A stretch of DNA of 64,000 bases from contig JBAMJR010000156.1 of assembly GCA_038501785.1 (NCBI GenBank), forward strand, positions 218,501 to 282,500, in the 5' to 3' direction. Numbering within the stretch: position 1 is the first letter of the stretch; the number at the start of each line of letters is the position of its first letter. Position numbers and translations under genes: made by a program. Of this stretch, positions 20,721-31,864 are shown piece after piece. The DNA comes from Myoxocephalus aenaeus. Lineage: Eukaryota > Chordata > Actinopteri > Perciformes > Cottidae. Under the pieces are notes generated by a model. It did no database searches, had not been told where the DNA came from, and worked only from the letters and a program-made list of their open reading frames with translations.

Positions 20721-21099
20721 CTACATCATCATGTATTTGTTGATTATATTTATTTGTATTACACTGAATCAATGTAAAGGTATCAAATAACTGTAGTAGT
20801 ATTTTATTCATTCATTTGAAAGCCTGATTGAAAATATAACAGACTTGTTAACATGCCTGCCATTGTCAGAGAGGCAAACCCATGTCCAAACAGAGAAAAT
20901 GTTGCAATTTCCCAAATGAAGAAATAACTTCTTCCTCTTTCACGGACAGCTTTCTTCTTTGTAAGGCTCCAGTTGACCCCGATATTAAAGGCTGCTTCGT
21001 CTTGTGTAACATCTTTGAACTTTCTAATGATCTCTTTATGCTCTTTATCACCACTACCGTTACTACTACCCTACTACTGCTATAATGCTAAGCTACTAC

Positions 21100-21500
21100 T
21101 GCTGTAGAGGCTCTAACCTTAACCAATGTAAGTATTACATGTGTTTGGATGCGTGTTCTACAAACAAATCCACTGTCCAATGCGCTGTGCCTCTTTGATC
21201 CATTTATTCCGTGTTAGTGAAGCATAGCATGAATCTTACATGTTGCAGCACAACTCAGGATACCACAAGACAGGATAACGTTGACACGACCACGGTCAAA
21301 AACTATTTTGTTTCTCATCCACACACCTGTTCTCATTAGCAGGCACTTACCGATATGCCAGTTCACATGAATGTGCCACCCTGTGTTCAGATGTAGGAAC
21401 TACATGTCCCAATTCCCCCTGTGTTTCCCTCAAAGATAAAAGAAAGCAACAAAACTACATTATGGCTCCAACAACTGCTACTACCAGCCTACTAGATTGT
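21100..21500. other. Unassigned sequence
   Basis: Neither a gene nor transposon termini were recognised. The composition is unremarkable, and short open frames are consistent with chance. The stretch 20720-21100 is similar. Confidence 0.4.
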
Positions 21501-21559
21501 AAAGCCCTCTGAGGCAAATTTGTAATTTGTGATTTTGGGCTATACAAAATAAATGGAAT

Positions 21560-21870
21560 TGAATACTACTGCTACAATACTAGTCTATAATGCTACAATA
21601 CTAGGTAACTACTGCTACAATACTATGCTACAACTAATACTACTAGCCTAATACTTCTACTACTAGCCTACTACTGCTACAATACTAGGCTACTACTGCT
21701 ACTACATCTACCCTAATACTGCTACAATACTAGGTAACTACTACTACTACTACTACTACTAGCCTATTACTGTTACAATACTAGACTACAACTATTACTA
21801 CTAGCCTAGTACTTCTACTACAACCTCCCTACTACTGCTACAATACTAGTAGTACTACTACTACTGCTAA
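21560..21870. repeat. Degenerate minisatellite related to 36161-39335
   Basis: Irregular repeats of AGCCTACTACTGCTACAATACTAG are, on the opposite strand, the same motif as the 39-bp array (CTAGTATTGTAGCAGTAGTAGG). About ten diverged units are visible. A few more lie at 39640-39735. Confidence 0.8.
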
Positions 21871-22164
21871 TACTGCCACCAAGGAAGTAGGCTGTTAAAA
21901 TTCTTTACTTCGGCCGAAGTAAAAGTAAAATTACTAATGCCACTGTAAAAAATACTGTGTTACAAGTAATGCATTGAAAAGGTTGTGTGACAATGTAGGA
22001 TTCTTAATGTATTAAAAGTTGGCTACTAAATGTAGAAAAATGTCTTGTTTCCGACTATTATTTATAGGAGTCTCTCCTTAACCTGGAGTTTTAGGAGAGA
22101 CTCCAGTTCAGGGGTAATACAAGAATAAGAACCTAGAATATAGGTACTGTGATTCATTTGACAG

Positions 22165-22825
22165 TACGCTACTGTTAAATGTACAACAGCTATTTACTTG
22201 CTAATTGCTGCCAGCCAGTTACATATCACAGTGTTCTTGTTACAGTGCAGGATGTTCACTGTTGTAGTTGGTTAAGGTGGAGCTCATTTTGAACTTTCAT
22301 TATGGATAAACAGCTGATTCTCCAAGTATTAATTGATTGAATGTTTGGTTTGTGAAAATAGTGAAATTAGTGAGAAATTGTGTCACGATTACCCAAAGAA
22401 AAGCAGCAAATCTTCACATTTGCGAAGCTAGAACCATGAAGTGATGCTTCTAATCGTCTGACAATCAACTAACTGATTAATCTACTAATCCTCTCAGCTG
22501 TACTTGTTTACTTGTTTATTATAAAACATTGCATTTAATGTTTTATATGTAACAAATCTGTAACTAAAGCTGTATTTAGGTAGATTTCCCTCTAAGATGT
22601 ACAAGTACAACGTGGCATGACAAGAAAAGGCTCAAGTAAAGTACAAGTAACTCAAATGTAAATGTACTTTGTAACATTCCACCATGCTGATACTGCTGCT
22701 CCCACTGCTGCTGCTGCTAGTACAAGTACCTCATGACTTAAGAACTGTACTTGAATAAATGTACTTACTAACATGCCACAATCGTGAGGGATACTAGTAG
22801 CAGTAGAATAAGTAATAGTAGTGTA
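22165..22825. repeat. Direct duplicate of 1-661
   Basis: Near-identical to the window start, at constant spacing. It ends at GTAGTGTA, where a hAT-family element begins. The sequence that should follow (GTACTTCTGCTTTT at the window start) is not found on the other side of that element. Confidence 0.85.
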
Positions 22826-23032
22826 CAGTGGCGGCTGGTGGATTTTTTTTTGGGTGGGGCCAGCCAATCAATTTCAGCAAAAATCCTAGTATGATTCAAT
22901 GCAAAAAAGGTATAAAAAACACATTAATACTTTGCAGTTGAATATTTAAACATTTATTCCAACACTGACATAATAAGGACATTATTCATACAATTCAGTA
23001 TTTTTTCCATATATATATATATATATATAAAT

Positions 23033-23119
<87 letters not shown>

Positions 23120-25914
23120 TAGAACAAGTTTATATTTTAAGATTCCCCATATGAACCTTGTTTGTTGGGGAAACACAAATCAGTGTGGTGAGGAAACCTG
23201 CATGTTTTTACGAGACAGATTATTTGTAAAGAAATTTTGCTCTTCTGTCCTTCTGAGTGGCAAACCTCTCAATGACCTTCTTATTGAAGTCGGGCATGTC
23301 CCTGACAAGTTTCTTCTCCATGAGAGCATAGCCAGAGCATTAAGGCCATCCTGTGTCATGGTGTTTCTCAGGAAGGTCTTGAAGGTCTTGATCCTCTTCA
23401 GAGTACAGAAACACCTCTGGATTCAGCTGTTGTCATGGTGATGAGGATCCTGAGAAGACTGACAGTCTCTGAAGAGGAGAACCGCTCCTTGGCTTCATCA
23501 GGATGGCATCACATACCTGTAAAAGATAAATCAACTTACATTATCAATAAAGCTATTTTGATGAAAGTGATTCTGATTCAACACTTATGTCCAAGTCAAG
23601 TATTTCTACAATACAATGTATGTAAAATCTTACAAATAACTTTAGATGATGGGAAATTATAACTACATCATCAAATTGTATCAGACGGTCAGTTACCAGC
23701 GTGTCCTCCCTTTCAGAAAACAGTCCACTATGTTGTTGAATAGTTGCCAACTTGCCATCTTCAAAAACAACGAGGCCTCTTCTAGACATTGACTTGGTGG
23801 ACACCTGAATAAGCATGTTATTAACTACCCGCACTTTTAAAATATTTAAACAAATATCATTGTGATGTTTTCTATCATATTCGTTCACTTTGATGACTAG
23901 GCCCATGTAGGCTTTTACAGACTGTTGGACGTGAGCAACTTATCACTCCCTCCAGGAAATACACGACCCCTTGGTTCTTCTGTTACTGATGGATTTATTC
24001 TCAACGTGCGCCTCAGTCAACACCACCGTCAGCAACCCACCGTCCAACTGTTTAATTACATTTCAACAGACAAAACAAGTTGGCGTTCACGTTACACAGT
24101 AAACTGTTTGCACGTAAATATGCGCGACGAATCATTAACATAACAACATACCTCGCTGCTGCACACAACTGAGAGGGAGATGGTCCACTTGGATAACAAC
24201 ATACTTCGACAAATCAACACTTTGTTGTCACTTTAACTTATATCTTTTAAACTAGCTTTTAGCGGAGTAAACACTTCTACCGCGGCACATGTTTTCAGGA
24301 GCTTGTCACAACTAAAAGTGTCCCAACACAAACATAGGACGTAAAGATGGTTCCTATCACATGTAAATACGAGACGTTAGCTTGCTTATTGTGTGTTTAT
24401 CCGCTAACAACAGAACAGGCTACTGTGGGCCGTAGCCTAGCCCAGAACAACAGTCAAAACCTCTTAGCATGCTTCACTCTGCTCCCGGTGATAGCCTCCT
24501 CTCCACGGGCTCCACAACAACAACAACAACAACATCCCACCTCACTCGCTCTGCCGATCACAGGTAGCTCAGGTAGACAAGCTACAAGCTACACAGCCCA
24601 TGAGACATTCACTGACCTCCTGAACCCAGTAATTACAATAACCAGTAATCTTATCTAGAACAACTTCTTCCTGTAAACACAATAACACTTTAAACATAAC
24701 AGGTTAACATGACATGTCACTCAGTCCGTTACAGTATAGTTTAATACCTTTAATGAAGCAGGGTCGATGTTCCTCTTCTGCAGCTGGGCGAATAGCATGT
24801 CCACATTTGGGATGATGTTGTTCCGTCTGTAACTAAACAACCGTTTTCTCTTTGTGTAGCAGTGCTAGCGGGCTAACGTTAGTCCGCTAGCTAACGGTAG
24901 CCCGTTAGTCCGCTAGCTAACGGTAGCACGTTAGTCCGCTAGCTAACGGTAGCCCGTTAGTCCGCTAGCTAACGGTAGCACGTTAGCCCGCTAGCTAACG
25001 GTAGCACGTTAGCCCGCTAGCTAACGGTAGCACGTTAGCCCGCTAGCTAACGGTAGCACGTTAGCCCACTAGCTAACGTTAGCCCTGGCCTCTCCCTCCC
25101 CGTCGCTGCTGCTTAGTTCCAGAGGGCAATGCCAGGAATAAAGCTGCACTGTGGCTCCCCTCATTACAGCAGCCCGTCATAAGCGCTGGAGCGATCGTGT
25201 CCGTGGCGTTCTGGATAGTGATGTACCGTTAGCGCCGATGTAGCTTAGCATGAGCATCAGCTGGAAATATCAGTTGACTCTTCTCGTCCACTTGGCGATA
25301 CAAATCAGCTTTCTTTACTTCCTCCAGAATGTAATCCCTTATAACCGACAGCAGCATGCAGTCCAAGTCTTGGAGGAGAGATTTGATCTAGTTAGGCTTG
25401 AGTCTTAGGGCTCCGTTGTCATGACGTTAAAATGGCGCTGAGAGAGACGTGCAGACGAGAATACAAGCGAAGAGAACGAGAACACGCGAGACGAGAACCA
25501 GAGACTAGCTGTGAACGCACCCGGGGCCTGGCCCCGCAGGAGTCCTTCTTAGGGCGCGGATTGGATAAATGATATGTCCATCATTTATATCTTTAATCAG
25601 TGATTGGCTAAACTGCGTATTAGACCCGACTTGTGCACGAGCATTAGAGAGCAGCAGACAAGTGCATGAGCAGCTCAGAGCAGAGAGGACGAGCAGGAAA
25701 AGCAGATATTTAGCGCAGATATCCTATTTTACAAATATTACTGGGTACATTCCATAGCTCAAACACATACATATTGACAATTAGTATAAGTTATAAAAAA
25801 AATTATAATTTTTTTATAATTAAAATTATAAATAATGTTTTTGTTTTTGTTTTTTTTCTGGCTCAAGGTGGGTGGGGCCAGGCCCCGCGGCCCTCTATTG
25901 GCCGGCCGCCACTG
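22826..25914 (-). mobile_element. CAGTGGCGGC-family hAT element, degenerate
   Basis: The termini CAGTGGCGGCTGGTGGATTT and GGCCGGCCGCCACTG match those of the element at 39747-43420. On the minus strand, fragments of the same transposase remain: dimerisation region about 23200-23520, a middle piece near 24750-24830 and pieces of the N-terminal part about 25270-25440. These are interrupted by deletions, a (CA)41 tract (23035-23116) and a 26-bp minisatellite. The 8-bp flanks do not match, so one side was rearranged after insertion. Confidence 0.8.
24869..25083. repeat. 26-bp minisatellite
   Basis: The unit TCCGCTAGCTAACGGTAGCA plus CGTTAG is repeated about eight times, with CCC and CAC variants. 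Each unit contains the palindrome CCGCTAGC/GCTAGCGG-like core. It lies within the degenerate hAT element. Confidence 0.9.
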
Positions 25915-26345
25915 GTTTAAGGAAGAGGACGCTGTATATGCAGCTTAATGCAGGGCTGAGATGAAGTGGAGCTGGGCCTGAAGGTGGAGGTCAAAACAGA
26001 CGTGAAAGGAGCAGTACAGCTTCCCACTGTCCCAGTGTTTCATACATATTGATAAAGCAGGGTATGTAAAAGCAGCCTCTGCTCCAAGGAGATCAATTAC
26101 AGTAAAAAGGGCTCACATTTGGCAGATGTAAAGCATACATGTGTATGTTTTTTGTGTTAGTCCATTTTTATTTTTTTTATTAACAGCTCAGGGATATTCA
26201 CGGAGCAACCTGTTTGTGCACTGTCCGTTCGGTTTTTGAATAAAGGGTTAGAAATTAATGTTTTTTTATCCGATTCATCGATTAATCGAAAAAATAATCA
26301 GCCGATTAATCGATTATTAAAATAATTGTTAGTTGCAGCCCTAGT
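25915..26345 (+). mobile_element. BED-type hAT remnant
   Basis: The sequence AAGGAAGAGGACGCTGTATA to CAAGGAGATCAATTACAGTA is also found, diverged, at 39433-39630. It encodes a BED-zinc-finger-like CSLCSKEINYSKKGSHL. The segment ends in a run of ATCGATTAATCG repeats and GTTAGTTGCAGCCCT, the terminus of a well-known fish hAT group. The left terminus and the catalytic domain are absent. Confidence 0.6.
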
Positions 26346-26588
26346 AGTATAGTATTATATAGTTATAGAATGTCCAAACTTCTCTAAGGCTGCAGTCTTC
26401 CTCCTACATGAACTAAACCCTTTATTGCCACCAGGTGGCAGTGTTTCCTCTGCTCCTCATTCCAGACTAGCATTTCCAACATGACAGTAGAGGTCATTTG
26501 GGTCCTGAGAGGATGCAGCCAGTGGCATCATAACAAATATATAGACATGACGATCTGGAGAAATGGGGATGGGATACCGAGAGAGGAG
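26346..26588. other. Unassigned spacer
   Basis: No gene or repeat end was recognised between the hAT remnant and the LINE tail. Confidence 0.4.
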
Positions 26589-27604
26589 TTTTTTTTTTTT
26601 TTTTTTGGGAGTAGTGAGATGCAGCAATTGAATCTGGATCAATTAAAGGCAGCAGCAAACAGAAAAGTCTTCAATCTGGACCTGCAGCTTTCAGGAACCT
26701 TGTTCCAGATATGTGGAGCAGAAAAGCTGAACGCTGCTTCTCCATGTTTAGTTCTGACTCTTGGAACAGAAAGTAGACCCGTCCCAGACGACCTGAGGGG
26801 TCGGGATGGTTCATAAGGTAGCAGCAGATCACAAACATACTTAGGCCCTAAACCATTCAGTGCTTTATAAACCAGCAGCAGGATTTTAAAGTCAATTCTT
26901 TGTTTGACAGGAAGCCAGTGCAAAGACCTCAGAACTGGAGTGATGTGATCCACTTTCCTGGTCTTAGTGAGGACTCGAGCTGCAGCGTTCTGAATCAGCT
27001 GCATCTTTCTGATTGACTTTTTACAGAGGCCTGTGAACACACCGTTACAGTAGTCCAGTCTACTGAAGATAAATGCATGGACAAGTTTCTCCAAATCCCG
27101 TTGAGACATAAGTCCTCTAACCCTTGATATATTCTTCAGGTGGTAGTAGGCTGATTTTGTAATTGTCTTGATATGGCTGTTCAGGTTGAGGTCTGAATCC
27201 ATAACTACACCTGGATTTCTGGCTTGGTTTGAGGTTTTTAACATCAGTGATTGAAGCTGAGCGCTCACTTTCAATCGTTCGTCCTTGGGACCAAAAACAA
27301 TTACTTCTGTTTTATCTTTATTTAATTGTTGAAAATTCTGGCACATCCAGTTATTGATTTCTTCAATGCATTTAGCCAGCCCTTGTATAGGTTCATAGTC
27401 CCCTGGTGATACAGTTATGTTACCCAGCCCTTGTATGGGACTATAGTCCCCTGGTGATATAGTTATGTAGATTTGTGTGTCATCTGCACAATTATGATAA
27501 CACACTTTGTTGTTTTTCATAATCTAAGCCAGTGGAAGCATGTAGATGTTGAAAAGAAGAGGCCCCAGTATTGAGCCTTGGGGAACACCACATATCATCC
27601 TAGT
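26589..27604 (-). mobile_element. L2/Rex1-type LINE, 5'-truncated, with poly(A) tail
   Basis: The minus strand encodes the end of a reverse transcriptase: GVPQGSILGPLLFNIYMLPL, one stop, then HNCADDTQIYITI (the YADD box with Tyr replaced by Cys). A thumb/C-terminal region follows with KCIEEINNWMCQNFQQLNKD, RLDYCNGVFTGLCKKSIRKM and LLVYKALNGLGPKYVCDLL. An in-frame 51-bp tandem duplication (27371-27472) inserts 17 residues just after the catalytic box. A run of 18 T at 26589-26606 is the poly(A) tail. The copy ends abruptly at about 27604, where a duplicated block starts. It is inactive: truncated, with a stop and an altered catalytic box. Confidence 0.85.
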
Positions 27605-27615
27605 CAGCTAAGATC

Positions 27616-28117
27616 AGTTACTTCAGTAAAAGTATCAATAGCACACACAAATGAAAGCCTATCTTTGGCAAGTGTAATTCAAGAAATGAAAAATACACCT
27701 TACATATAGATATATTTTTCTTATAAGCTCATCATATGAATTGTGCTTCTCAATGTGTGATGTAAGCAGTCAGCTGTTTACAATGTAATAATTCAGAATG
27801 TAAGAAAATGACAATAGTTGACACATTGACGCTATGCACTATAATACACTATACACTACATACATAATACAACATACAGTAGTGTACAGGTATGATGACA
27901 CATTTGAATGCTTTAGAAATGGTAATAACCACAGAAGAAGAGAGTCTTGAACGAGCGCAGCAGTTACAGGTGTGTGTTCTCTCAGGGTCCAACATGCTCT
28001 ATGACAGTGTCAGCGCTTCCCCAGATATGCATTTAGTGTTTGGCCTCCACGAGAGTCACATTCAGGGTGAGTGTGCTTTATGTTGAGCCTCTCCTGTCTT
28101 TAAACAGGAAGTGTTGC
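27616..28117. repeat. Direct duplicate of 3436-3980
   Basis: Same order and strand as 3436-3980, with the left part shortened by small deletions. Immediately after TTAAACAGGAAGTGTTGCT the two copies diverge: a TC repeat at 4008, and the MABP-like gene flank here. Confidence 0.85.
27892..28086 (+). other. Exon-like 64-codon open frame, second copy
   Basis: It encodes the same 64 residues as 3765-3959, with the same donor-like CAGG/GTGAGT at its end. The product is not recognised. Identity at the protein level is expected if the duplication is recent and does not by itself show selection. Confidence 0.3.
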
Positions 28118-28510
28118 TGACACTGTACATATTGATGCATTGATAATTATATATGATACATTATTAATAATTAAAATACAATAATACAATTCTTCTTCTG
28201 AAATAAATGCTTTTACTTTTAGTATTTAGAGTATATTTTGATGTTAGTACTTTTGTACTTTAACTTTAGTACATTGTCTTATGCAGGACTTGTACTAGTA
28301 TTTCTACACTGTGGTACTGCTACTTTGACTTGAGTCAAAGATCTGAGTACTTCTTCCACCACTGAGTCCAGAACATCACTGTTATCAGTTTGATGAATGA
28401 TTTGTCAGCATGATAACAGTGATGGAACTAAGGTGATGAAACACATGAAAACACTCAAAGTCAACTTTCTATAGAGAATGAAGCAAACACACTTCACATG
28501 CAGAGTTGTC

Positions 28511-28516
28511 TTTATT
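28511..28516 (-). promoter_or_regulatory. Poly(A) signal of MABP-like copy B
   Basis: Reads AATAAA on the minus strand in TTTTCAATAAAGACAAC, about 300 bp after the stop codon. The identical context is at 63346-63351 (copy C) and 20431-20436 (copy A, displaced). The downstream flank to about 28120 carries the same MITE end as the other copies. Confidence 0.75.
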
Positions 28517-28813
28517 GAAAAGCAGGAAATGTGCAGAATAAAGTGATACAGATAATTAATATTCAATCATTCATTTACATTGTTGAACAAAACATATTTG
28601 AAATAGTTTGATTGATTTCATTGACATCAGGTTTAACAAGAGAAATCATATACTATTGATACTTTCTGATATTAGCAGTAGTATTACTGTAATATAACTA
28701 TCACATTGTTTTATAGTAAAAATTTAAAGAGACCATCACCAAATGATTTAACAATATTGTTGGAGTAGAGACTCCTCAGCTCTGCCACCATGAAGAAGGC
28801 TTTTCTCAGCCCT

Positions 28814-29692
28814 TCACTGATTAACACACAGGTACTCAGTCTGGCCTACAGTGCCCTGGTTGAGATTTCTTTTTATGACATCAACACCAGCCGTCTCATA
28901 CGCTTGAATCTGATCTGGCTCGAAAAGCGTGCTGATGGCTTTAATGGGTTTGTTGGGTCCCTCTTTCTTGTACCACAGGTACACAGAGGCCCCACCGGCC
29001 GCCTCGTTCAGGTTAACTGGCACTTGTGTGTATTTCTGCTGCTCCAGGGTTTTCATCTGGATATCATTGATAGAGACCTGCAGAAGATGGAGAGCGAGCT
29101 CGGGGTCGGTGGTCTGACGGTACCAGATGAAGATGGGGGCTCCTCCTGCACCCTTATTGGTATCTTCATCCACACGGATGAAACCTTTTTTCGCCAAATC
29201 TTCGTCTGTTGCGTAGGAAGCAGTGGCATCGACCTTGTCGATGTAGGTTTGTTTCTCTCTCTTCACCCAGACGTAGATCCACTTCCCTCCAGCCCCGTGG
29301 TTCAGATTACAGGCCAGTCTCTCCCAGTCTTGAGTGAACTTCTGGGCTTCAGCTTCTGCATCAGTGGTGACATCGATCTGCTGTATGGGGGTATCATTCG
29401 GTGTGTTCCCTTTGAAGAACCAAAGGTTGATGGGATCACCTCCGTTTCCAGTATTGAGATTTTTAGGGATCTTTGTGTACCCTGCATTCTCGAATCCAAC
29501 ACTCATTTCATAGTTGAATGTAACTTGAAGCCTGGTGATTGGGTTTGGGCCAGATTTGTACCAAAGATAGATGGGGTTTCCTCCTGCCCCATCATTCAGA
29601 TTAAAATTGACTTTCGTAAAGCCATTTGATTTGAGCGTTGTCTCTTGATCTTTATTCAGGGAGACATCAAGTTCAGAGATGTTGGTGGTCAT
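28814..29692 (-). CDS. MABP-like six-repeat protein, copy B (292 aa)
   Basis: This is the least degraded full-length member. It has six motifs such as NLNDGAGGNPIYLWYK, NLNTGNGGDPINLWFF, NLNHGAGGKWIYVWVK, DTNKGAGGAPIFIWYR and NLNEAAGGASVYLWYK, ending EYLCVNQ. The repeats alternate with ITRLQVTF- and IQQIDVTT-type strands, which fits two threefold beta-prism domains. There is no signal peptide or transmembrane segment, and only a few cysteines. The ATG at 29692 lies 9 bases after the acceptor CTTTTCTGCAG. The exon-intron layout and TATA box mirror copy A in inverted orientation, so the two genes are transcribed towards each other. Many conservative differences and no frame breaks suggest that both are functional. 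The biological role is unknown. Confidence 0.85.
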   Translation of the reverse strand: MTTNISELDVSLNKDQETTLKSNGFTKVNFNLNDGAGGNPIYLWYKSGPNPITRLQVTFNYEMSVGFENAGYTKIPKNLNTGNGGDPINLWFFKGNTPNDTPIQQIDVTTDAEAEAQKFTQDWERLACNLNHGAGGKWIYVWVKREKQTYIDKVDATASYATDEDLAKKGFIRVDEDTNKGAGGAPIFIWYRQTTDPELALHLLQVSINDIQMKTLEQQKYTQVPVNLNEAAGGASVYLWYKKEGPNKPIKAISTLFEPDQIQAYETAGVDVIKRNLNQGTVGQTEYLCVNQ

Positions 29693-29961
29693 GGTGGGTA
29701 ACTGCAGAAAAGACACATCATGAATAAACAGTTAGCAGCATGTCTTTGTGTCTTCAGGTGAGCTCCAATAGTATCACTACAAATTAAAATATCAGAACTC
29801 AAATATGGATCACCATAATGACATCTAAAATAAACTACTTTTTAAATGTGCATGTACACTACCACCATTTACACTCCTCACAGTGAATATAACAGAGTAA
29901 GATCTGAAATAGCAAACTGTTTGTTCCACAACAAGACAACAATACAGTCTTGAAGACTTAC

Positions 29962-30025
29962 GTGTCTGCTGACAGTCAATGAAAGAGCGGCAGGAAGAAG
30001 TCAGCTGGTCCTCTGGATTCTGTTG
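29962..30025 (-). other. Untranslated exon 1 of MABP-like copy B
   Basis: It ends at a donor ACAC/GTAAGT (intron 29702-29961). Its start is estimated from the TATA box. Sequence and boundaries match copy A's first exon almost exactly. Confidence 0.65.
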
Positions 30026-30047
30026 TAATGACTGCAGGTCAGCTGGC

Positions 30048-30055
30048 TTTATATA
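30048..30055 (-). promoter_or_regulatory. TATA box of MABP-like copy B
   Basis: TATATAAA on the minus strand, with the surrounding CTCTATATAAAGCCAGCTGA identical to copy A. Homology between the promoters stops at about 30125, roughly 70 bp upstream. Confidence 0.75.
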
Positions 30056-30125
30056 GAGAACAGAGACGCTGGAGCTCATTGTTTAAATATTAACCATGAG
30101 TCATATTCCAAAGAAAATCATATAT

Positions 30126-30740
30126 TATCAAACCAAACTGATATCTTGATGATCTTTAAGTAGATATTATACAACTCAGCCTCCCAATTCCTGCTAAAAC
30201 AGCTCATGTGTGTTTTTCTGTCTATCAATCATTTCCAGCTCAATAAAGCAAAATGTTGCAGCTGGACAATTTGGATTAAACATGATATCTTAATATCTTA
30301 AATTCTCCGACGCTCTCTTCTAACATGATGTTTAAACTTCATAGCTCTGACCTCGGCTGTCTCAAGCTTTCTCCAGCGTTGGGCCCTCTCTGTCCTGCTG
30401 GTATCCTTCTGACGGGTCGGTCTCAATGAATCTATTCATTCTAGCACTTCAAGTCAAAGTCTGTGCTGCTGAAGAGAATATAGGTTCTCCCTCTTGTCCT
30501 GTGCTCTTCCATCAGCACGCTTTGTGTTCTTATGAAGTGTTGGTGCAGCTGTGTATAAAGTCACAGCTGCTTTTAGAAAGGTAACAACTGTTTCCTTGTT
30601 GGGCAGATTCAGCTTTATTCTTGTTGTTTGCATTCAGCTAACGTTTTCTTCATCATGGCCAATGATAGTTCCTTTAAACATGAGGCTTGAAAGACCTCCT
30701 GAATTCTCTTTAAGAGCACTTTTAGCTCATAAGGAATTTC
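30126..30740. other. Unassigned spacer upstream of copy B
   Basis: AT-rich, with no gene, transposon end or tandem repeat recognised. Short open frames here are unsupported. Confidence 0.4.
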
Positions 30741-31864
30741 TTAAGGTAAAAGACTGGGTTAAGGATTTTCACTTTTACTTTTTAGACTTTATACAAAGTT
30801 GTCTTTCTTGAAATGTGCAGAATAAAGTGATACAGAGACTTAACATTCAATCATTCATGAACATTGTTGAAAACATCAGTTTTCACAGACGGCTAGTTCA
30901 ACAGCAGAACCCATGTACTATTGATACTGTCTGTTATCACCAGTATTACTGTAATATAATTATATTTATATTGTTTTATAAAAAAGAGAGAAAACATTAA
31001 GGGAGGCTGTGAGCAAAATGATTTAACAACATTGTTGGACTGTGCCTCTTCATATCAGTCTGATCTCCTTCAACCTTTTGTTCCATCCTGTCCCCTTCCT
31101 CTGGAAAGCTGACATCAAACAGTTGAGCTCTTTAAATCCAGACTTAAATCTCATCTTTTTGTCCTCACTCTCAGTTATTTGTTCTTTCTTTGATCACTTC
31201 AGGCCTCGTACCTGTTACCATCATCCTTCCAGCAGGTCAGTCATTGTGCAATCATTACCTGGAGGAGTCATTTTCCTATGAATTTTTCTTATCACCTGTT
31301 TACATCACCCTTTGAACAGGTCAGTCATTGTTCTATCATTATCTGAAGGCGTCATGTTCCAATACATTTTTATTTTTCCAAATACTGTGCAAAAAGAGAT
31401 GAAACAGACGTTGGTTACTTTTAATTCCATTCTCACACTCAACCTCAGATGTTCCGCCACAACAAGACTTAAAGCTTTCTTGGTCCAGGGCCAGTGATGT
31501 TTGGGTCTCATCCTGTGTGTTTCCTTTCTATCTGTGTGAATGGTGGACTTAATATTTTACTCTTGTGTGTTTATGCCTTGCCTTAAGTTAAAAGACTGGG
31601 TTAAGGATTTTCACTTTTACTTTTTACACTTTATACAAAGTTGTCTTTCTTGAAATGTGCAGAATAAAGTGATACAGAGACTTAACATTCAATCATTCAT
31701 GAACATTGTTGAAAACAGCAATTTAAAGTGTAAGAGATGGCTAGTTTAACAGCAGAACCCATATACTATTGATACTGTCTGATGTCATCAGGAGTATTAC
31801 TGTAATATAATTATATTTATATTGTTTTATAAAAAGGAGAGAAAACATTAAGGAAGGCTATGAG

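Noticed and set aside
22826..25914. 8-bp target duplication for this hAT copy
   Set aside because: Flanks AGTAGTGTA and GTTTAAGG do not match. The right flank is a different hAT remnant, so the site was rearranged.
28790..29629. 279-codon frame on the plus strand opposite MABP-like copy B
   Set aside because: It is the antisense shadow of a gene supported by paralogues, promoter and intron. The antisense frame is not conserved in copy A.
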